Assembly: GCA_030686995.1 (NCBI GenBank)
Contig: CM060684.1
Location: 4,634,928 to 4,698,927 of the forward strand
Source of the DNA: Artemisia argyi
Lineage: Eukaryota; Streptophyta; Magnoliopsida; Asterales; Asteraceae
Reading direction: 5' to 3'
Length of the DNA stretch: 64,000 bases
The notes below the pieces were generated by a model that was not told where the DNA came from, made no database searches, and saw nothing but the letters and a program-made list of their open reading frames with translations. Position 1 is the stretch's first letter. Each line of letters begins with the position of its first letter. The position numbers and the translations under genes are program-made. Below are positions 58,195 through 64,000 of this stretch, piece after piece.

Positions 58195-61100
58195 ATGTTG
58201 AAAAAGATCATTTCTTTGACCACCTCAAAGTCAAAATCATTTCTTTACCGCAACCCACCTTCCAAGATTCAATCTTTTTCATCTGGGTCTCATCCTAATG
58301 TCTCAAAACATAAAGGGTCTTTTCAAAATTTCAATAAAGATGGGTTTTTAGGTAGAACAACAAGAACAACAAGATGTTACAGTAGTAACAGTAGTGGTCG
58401 TGAGAGTATAGAGTATGATGTTGTTATTGTTGGAGGTGGGCCCGCTGGGTTATCTGCTGCCATCAGGTTGAAGCAGCTGTGTCTTGAACATGATGTTCAT
58501 TTCTCTGTCTGTGTTGTTGAAAAGGGTGCTGAACTAGGTATATAGGGGCTGTTTGGTTTATATGCTTTTCCAAACACTATTTTCAGTATCTATATCTATA
58601 CTGGTATATAATGCATTTGGGACTGTTCTATAATCAGAAAGACTTTTTTCTTGCTTATTACGGAAAGATTTCAAAATTAATTTGTTAGGAAGCGGTTGGT
58701 TGTTCAAACTAAAATTATTTGGCTTATAGGGCGTTTGGATTAGCTTATTTAGCTAGCTTATGAGCTTATTTGATTTTGGAAAAGCTGATAAGCTCACTTT
58801 TTAGAGCTTATTAAGTTTAGATTATTGGCTTAAGCCAATAATGTGAAGTTGATAAGGTCATAAGCTTCAATAAGTGAGCTTATCAGCTTTTCCAAAGTCA
58901 AATAAGCCCATAAGCCAGCTAAATAAGCTGATCCAAACACCCCATTAACCATCTCTAATATCTCCACTTATAAAGCATAAAGACAACTAAACGTGTTACT
59001 AAATAACGCAAAATATAATCACACGGTACCTGCCGCCGCATTGCGCGGGTACTGTTCTAGTACTAGTATATTGTTTTTGGAGTCATAGCAAATTTGTACT
59101 ATATGTTTACAGGTGCCCATATACTATCTGGAAATGTGTTTGAGCCCCGTGCATTGAATGAACTTATTCCAAACTGGAAAGATGAGGAGGTACTGTATAG
59201 TATCTTCAGCTTAGTTTTTGTTCGAGTATCGAATTGTTGGAAAGTGGCTATATTTATGAATTGATAAGTAGTATGTATTTGAATGCTTGTGCAGGCACCG
59301 ATAAGTGTTGGTGTATCATCTGATAAGTTCATGTTGCTTACGAAAAAACATGCTATCCCAATGCCTAATCCTTTTGACAATGAAGGAAACTACGTTATAA
59401 GGTATTTGTTCTGCTAGATTGACATTCACACTTTTTTACGTCAGAACGAAATAGATTTTGCTGATCTGCTAAAAATATAATTCAGTTTAAGTCAGTTTGC
59501 ACGTTGGTTGGGACAGAAAGCTGAAGAATTAGGAGTTGAAGTGTACCCTGGCTTTGCTGCTAAAGAGGTACATGCTTTACATGAATATCTATATGCTTGT
59601 GTGTATGTATATGTACCATGTGTGTGTAGTGTGTATGTGATAATGAGCTACAGAAATTTACAGATATTATTTGATGAAAGTGAAAATGTTATTGGCATTG
59701 CAACTAATGACATGGGAATCGGCAAAGATGGTTCCAAGAAAGATAATTATACACCTGGTGTAGAATTAAAAGGTAGCATTACACTTTTATGCAATTTTAG
59801 AATGTGGTAAATTACACACAAATTTTTGCTTCCCGTGACTTATAAACTGTGTCTCATATTGACGAAATTACCAGGGCGTATAAATCTTTTTGCTGAAGGA
59901 TGTCGAGGTTCACTCTCAGAGGTTTGCAGAAAAATCCTGTTATGTCGTCTTAATTGACCTGTTTCTTTGGGAGTATAACAATGTTAATATTTTCTGTATG
60001 CAGAAATTAATAAAAAAGTATGATCTCAGAAATAAAGGGCAGGGACAACACCAAACGTACGCCTTAGGAATTAAAGAGGCAAGTGAAATGTTACTCAGAC
60101 GATATGCGTGTTTATAATTGTTTTTATGCGTATATGATATAACCAATTTCTGAAAATGTTTATTGTGTAGGTTTGGGAAATTGATGCCAGCAAGCATAAA
60201 CCCGGTGCTGTGGTTCACACCTTAGGTTGGCCCTTGGATCACAAAACTTACGGGGGGTCATTCCTATACCATATGCAAGATAGACAGGTTTCTATTGGAT
60301 TGGTGTGTGCGTTGAATTACCACAACCCTTACTTCAGTCCTTATGAAGAATTTCAGGTAACTTTAATTTGTTTACATTTGAGGTATATTTCATTATTTTC
60401 GAGTATTTTGTGACACTTTTGTCCTGCAGAAACTCAAAAATCATCCTTCTATCAGGCCTCTTCTTGAAAATGGGACGGTTCTTCAGTATGGTGCCAGGAC
60501 TTTGAATGAAGGCGGTTTTCAGTCTATTCCGTATCCAGTGTTCCCTGGGGGAGCAATTGTTGGCTGTGCAGCTGGCTTCTTAAATGTTCCTAAAATAAAG
60601 GGTACGCATACCGCCATGAAATCAGGTAAATTTAGTTTCACACGCTTATATCCAAGTAACATTATATGAAAGTGTATAAAATATTCTTTCAAACACAGAA
60701 ATAATTTTTTATTCTGTTTACAGGAATGCTAGCAGCGGAATCTGCTTTTGGAGTACTTCACGAGGGCTCAAATATGCAAACCTACTGGGATAGCTTGAAA
60801 AGTTCTTGGATATGGGAAGAACTTCGGCGGGCACGGAATTATCGCCCAGTTAAGTTCTGTTTATTTATCTCAGACTGTTGGTGGGTCAACACAATCCACT
60901 TGTAACTTGTTTTGACCCATATTCAAAAATCCCCTTTTTGGCAGGCATTTGAGTATGGGCTTCTTCCCGGCATGGCTATAAGTGGTCTCGAACAGTAAGA
61001 TTTCATCCTTTTTTCCTTCACATACATGCAGCATGTGATGAAACTTCACTCGGCTATTATCACTTTGGCAGCTATTTATTCAAGGGAAGAGTCCCATATA

Positions 61101-62107
61101 CCCTTAAGCACGGGAAACCAGATCATGAGGCAACACATGTAAATACTGCTCGCCCTTTGTTCTAATTTCGAGTAAAAACTTCACATCAACATGTATTACA
61201 TAATGTGAATGTATTGTATTGCTAGTGCATATATGACCCAGAACATTAAAAGAAACATCTTTATGTACGCAGGAAGCAAGTGTAAGCTCCCCAATTGAAT
61301 ACCCAAAGCCAGATGGGATTGTTAGTTTTGATATACCGACCTCCCTGTACAGGTATTAATCGCACTGTAGGGTATATTGTTCGGTTAAATTATACTTTGA
61401 AATATATGTCAAATCCTTAGCAGCAAAGGTTGGCCTCAAAAAAGAAATGATTGCATATTTTGTATTTGACTGCATTGTTTTTCCAAGTACCATTTCTTTA
61501 AAACATGGTTTTGTTATTATTTCCGAAGTCCTAATTAGAACTTTGGTAGCATGAAAACCAACAAATCTTTAATATTTCAACAAGTTACGTATTTATGTTT
61601 CCTGCAATAATTTGTCTTGTTTTGTCGGATAGGAGCAACACAAATCACGATCATGACCAACCAGCCCACCTTCGCTTGAGGGACCCACAGATTCCTGAAC
61701 TTGTAAATTGGCCTAAATATGGTGGTCCGGAATCACGATTTTGCCCTGCACGTGTATACGAGTAAGACACTTATCATTCGTGATAGTTATTTTCTTCAAT
61801 GTTCATTGAGTTCATTCTGTTTCTTATTTGAAACTCATTTATACATTCAGGTACATGCCAGATGACAATGGTCAACCGAAGCTGCAGATTAATGCTCAAA
61901 ATTGCTTGCACTGCAAGGTGACCTTCCTTCCTACTTGTAATATGATTCGATTTTGAGTGATATAATGTGTATGAAGTTATGAACTTAGATTGAAGATGAT
62001 TACTGATTTGTGTTGATGTGCAGGCTTGTGATATTAAAGATCCAAAACAAAACATCGAATGGACGGTACCTGAAGGTGGTGGCGGGCCTGGTTACTCAAT
62101 AATGTAA
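58195..62107 (+). CDS. ETFQO: Electron-transfer flavoprotein:ubiquinone oxidoreductase, mitochondrial
   Basis: Inner-membrane iron-sulfur flavoprotein that passes electrons from ETF to ubiquinone during breakdown of branched-chain amino acids, lysine and phytol, important in darkness. Sixteen exons: 58195-58537, 59113-59189, 59295-59401, 59486-59567, 59664-59772, 59875-59921, 60004-60078, 60171-60356, 60430-60625, 60724-60848, 60945-60994, 61072-61138, 61273-61352, 61633-61761, 61851-61917, 62024-62107; 607 aa. The basic Ser-rich start ([20 protein letters not shown]) is a mitochondrial presequence. FAD-binding [14 protein letters not shown] is at 77-90. [19 protein letters not shown] and [19 protein letters not shown] are family signatures. 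The 4Fe-4S ligands are C552, C576, C579 and C582 (CLHCKAC). The intron after exon 7 is GC-AG (gag/gcaagt). Intron 1 contains a MITE and a tiny Helitron. Intact. Confidence 0.96.
58727..58944. mobile_element. Tourist-like MITE in ETFQO intron 1
   Basis: Nearly complete palindrome: gggcgtttggattagcttat ... ataagctgatccaaacaccc, with long inner stems (gataagctcactt / agtgagcttatc). The flanking TTA on both sides (58724-58726, 58945-58947) fits PIF/Harbinger. Confidence 0.8.
58952..59060 (+). mobile_element. Minimal Helitron, 109 bp, in ETFQO intron 1
   Basis: Begins TC (tctctaatatctccacttat) after an A and ends ttgcgcgggtactgttctag before a T, with a GC-rich hairpin (ggtacctgccgc / gcgcgggtac) a few bases before the CTAG end: the Helitron rules of A|TC...CTRR|T. 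The 3' hairpin is closely related to the one at 15240-15289. Confidence 0.75.
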
Positions 62108-62487
62108 ACCAATTTCGAATTACGATAAAAGTGGAAGCGTTATTCTGAGGATAATGAAGATAGCATAACAAGTGGGATTTTCGTATACATCTGATCCTAG
62201 GAACTGTTAGTACCAGTTAGACCAAAGATTCTGTTCAGATAGATTATGAATCATGTGTTGCACAAATTATGTGTATTATGGTCAAATAAACAGTTCAAGT
62301 TAATAAAATACCAACATATTTGTTTTCGAACCTCTTTTATTCATACACTTAGATTATCGCCATTTAACACATTTAATATATATTAACTGCTATACAACAA
62401 TATTTCACCCAGAGTCAAATATGTACTCATTTTGATTGAACCTAAATCGATATCTACACAATGCCATCTAATTTGGTAATAAGTTTT

Positions 62488-62792
62488 TTAACCATGATTT
62501 TGGTGCTGTTGCTGAGGGAATTGGTGGCGTTGTTGTTGTTGCTGTTGCGGAAATTGTTGGAGTTGTGGTTGTTGAAAGGGATGCTGATGATGTTGCTGGT
62601 TTCGGGACTGAACCTGGAGTTGCTGAATCTGCTGAGGCGTTAACATTGTTTGCACAGTTTGGTTATTGGGATGAAACTGGTGCTTTGGCCCAAATGATGG
62701 ACGGAATTCGACCATTGGTACACCATTTGTGAGGTTTTGACCTGTAACTAGTTTTAAATGTTGGATCTCCTTCCTTAGTGCTTCATCTAAAG
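62488..62792 (-). CDS. Group I bZIP factor, 3' terminal exon only
   Basis: Transcription-factor C-terminus. The exon starts at 62792 after an acceptor (gcatag) in phase 2 and encodes LDEALRKEIQHLKLVTGQ, the last leucine-zipper heptads typical of VIP1/bZIP29-type proteins. Then comes a Gln/His-rich tail (about 60 residues) to TAA at 62488, 100 residues in all. The basic region and first zipper exons should lie upstream on the minus strand, but I do not see them in the remaining 1.2 kb: they are outside the window behind a long intron, or lost. The PEPR-like fragment lies on the opposite strand just upstream. Confidence 0.75.
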
Positions 62793-62993
62793 CTATGCAC
62801 AACACACATTGTATGATGGACATACAACATTTGGGTTCCACAAGGTGCCACATCACCGTGACAAACCCTCTTCTTCAACCCCTTATCACAACTAACCACA
62901 ACTTACTCAACTGGTGCCTGATTTAACCAATTGAACCAGCCATCCAGTTCGCTTTCCAAAACACTGAACTTTTACTCTTGACCTGCTTCATTG

Positions 62994-63325
62994 GGTTCTC
63001 AAGATGGAGTGTATGCGGTTAAGAAACTTATGTTTGGAGGAAGCGACAAAGAAGGAAGCACAAGCATGATTAGAGAGATCGAGACTGTTGGGAAGGTGAG
63101 ACACAGAAACCTTGTGAGATTGGAAGAATATTGGATCAGAAAAGATTATGGTTTGATATATGAATAATGGTAGTTTACACGACATTCTGCACGAGATACA
63201 TCCACCTCCACTGTTAGATTGGAACCTACGCTTTAACATAGCTCTTGGAACTGCGCATGGTTTGGCATATCTCCATTTTGACTGTGTTCTTGCAATAGTT
63301 CATCGAGATATCAAACCAATGAATA
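62994..63325 (+). pseudogene. PEPR-like LRR receptor kinase, kinase-domain fragment
   Basis: Reads GSQDGVYAVKKLMFGGSDKE then REIETVGKVRHRNLVRLEEY and IRKDYGL, with the VAIK-type lysine in YAVKK and the C-helix Glu in REIE. A frameshift with loss of a few bases follows (next YMNNGSLHDILHE in another frame), then LDWNLRFNIALGTAHGLAYL and IVHRDIKPMN, where it ends at the catalytic loop (HRD present, N of the loop followed by unrelated sequence). About 110 of the ~290 residues of a kinase domain remain, and there are no LRRs. It closely resembles plant elicitor-peptide receptors (PEPR1/2, LRR-XI). Confidence 0.85.
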
Positions 63326-64000
63326 ATTTTTATTAATTATGAAAGTAGTCTAGTCCACATGCAGGCAAGGACAAGAAGAAGAGCTGGATCGACTGAAAGA
63401 AATCAAAAGCCATAAGGTAAGTGGTGGCAGATGGAAGAACCCTTATGTTTTTGAACAGGTTCTGATCGATGAGAAAATTTGATGAATGGTGAAAAAGAAT
63501 GTGAATTAGGAGGCCGGGGAGATAAGTGATCAGAGAAATGAGAGTGAAGAATATATATAAAAAGAAGCTAGCTAGGGAGGTGGGAAGGTTCGAGGAATGG
63601 ACATAATTTGTACATGAGGTGAAAAGCGAAAATGTATAAAGTTTAAAGCTATCAACACCAACCATTCTCGATCATTATTTTTGCTGGATAGCTAGTACAA
63701 TAGGTACGTGCCATGTTACAGATTCGATTGTGATGAATCCCATCATGATCGAAAACAATGCATGTGCCAAAAAGCCAAATTAAAGGTATTATTTTTTGTC
63801 TTCTATCATTCTTTTTTACGGTACGTATATATCCCTCTACCCACTACCTTGTTTCTAAATGTGGGAAAAAGCTAGCACCAAAAGTGTCCCGGCTCAAACA
63901 AAATGGGTAAGGTCACTAGGCAATTTGGCATTGTCTTGTTAAATGAATATCAGCTTGTTAATTATGAACAAGTAATTAATTTACACCAATGATTTTTACG
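63326..64000. other. Right-edge spacer
   Basis: No confirmed gene. 63365-63416 looks like a short exon (acceptor gcag, donor gtaagt, frame GQEEELDRLKEIKSHK) but is too short to identify. The minus-strand frame 63333-63665 is Phe/Ser/Leu-rich, the antisense of a purine-rich stretch. Confidence 0.4.

Noticed and set aside
63333..63665. 110-codon minus-strand frame with hydrophobic stretches
   Set aside because: Antisense of a GA-rich region; no family motifs, and its hydrophobicity is a by-product of composition.

Overview
The window is nuclear DNA of a flowering plant, almost certainly a eudicot. Its genes have many short exons with GT-AG introns, AT-rich introns and intergenic DNA, plant-specific families (FAR1-related, B-box, CRM, DOG1-like, PEPR-like), and a dense load of plant transposable elements (MITEs, Helitrons, a SINE, a Copia-type LTR element). 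The general look suits an asterid such as Asteraceae, but nothing in the sequence proves the family.

Layout from left to right. At 1-1961 lies the 5' part of a FAR1-RELATED SEQUENCE gene on the minus strand, with an 84-bp minisatellite filling its first intron. A divergent promoter region separates it from a complete single-CRM-domain RNA-binding protein gene (2631-6670, +), whose large intron 1 holds a duplicated piece of exon 1. From 6.7 to 16.5 kb there are no genes, only repeats: several MITEs, a 1.9-kb fold-back element built from short tandem repeats, a hAT MITE, a Stowaway-like MITE, a SINE and a Helitron 3' end. A complete four-exon fructokinase gene follows (16540-20078, +).

From 20.7 to 42.2 kb is accessory DNA. 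It starts and ends with two copies of the same ~1.9-kb block (20.7-22.65 and 40.25-42.1 kb). Only the left copy carries a 666-bp TIR element that has captured a DOG1-domain fragment; only the right copy carries two MITEs. Between the blocks are an RPA/OB-fold remnant that looks like part of a Helitron, a young 7.35-kb LTR retrotransposon with no visible coding capacity (27966-35315), scattered and inverted fragments of amino acid permease genes, and a 1.6-kb inverted-repeat element.

From 42.2 kb genes return: a seven-exon gene for a conserved protein resembling UPF0739/C1orf74 (42246-46829, -), a BBX24/STO-like B-box factor (48957-50754, -), a strictosidine synthase-like membrane protein (51703-53254, +) and a complete 16-exon electron-transfer flavoprotein:ubiquinone oxidoreductase (58195-62107, +) with one GC-AG intron. 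The right edge holds the 3' exon of a group I bZIP gene (-) and a broken PEPR-like receptor kinase fragment (+).

The genes are not a functional cluster: they cover light signalling (FRS, BBX24), organelle RNA metabolism (CRM), sugar phosphorylation (fructokinase) and mitochondrial respiration (ETFQO), as expected of an ordinary plant chromosome segment. The unusual content is in the repeats: a non-coding but recently mobile LTR element, gene fragments carried or inverted by transposons, and a duplicated exon piece whose coding differences are all synonymous. All exon joins were worked out by hand from splice sites and reading phase; no database search was run.
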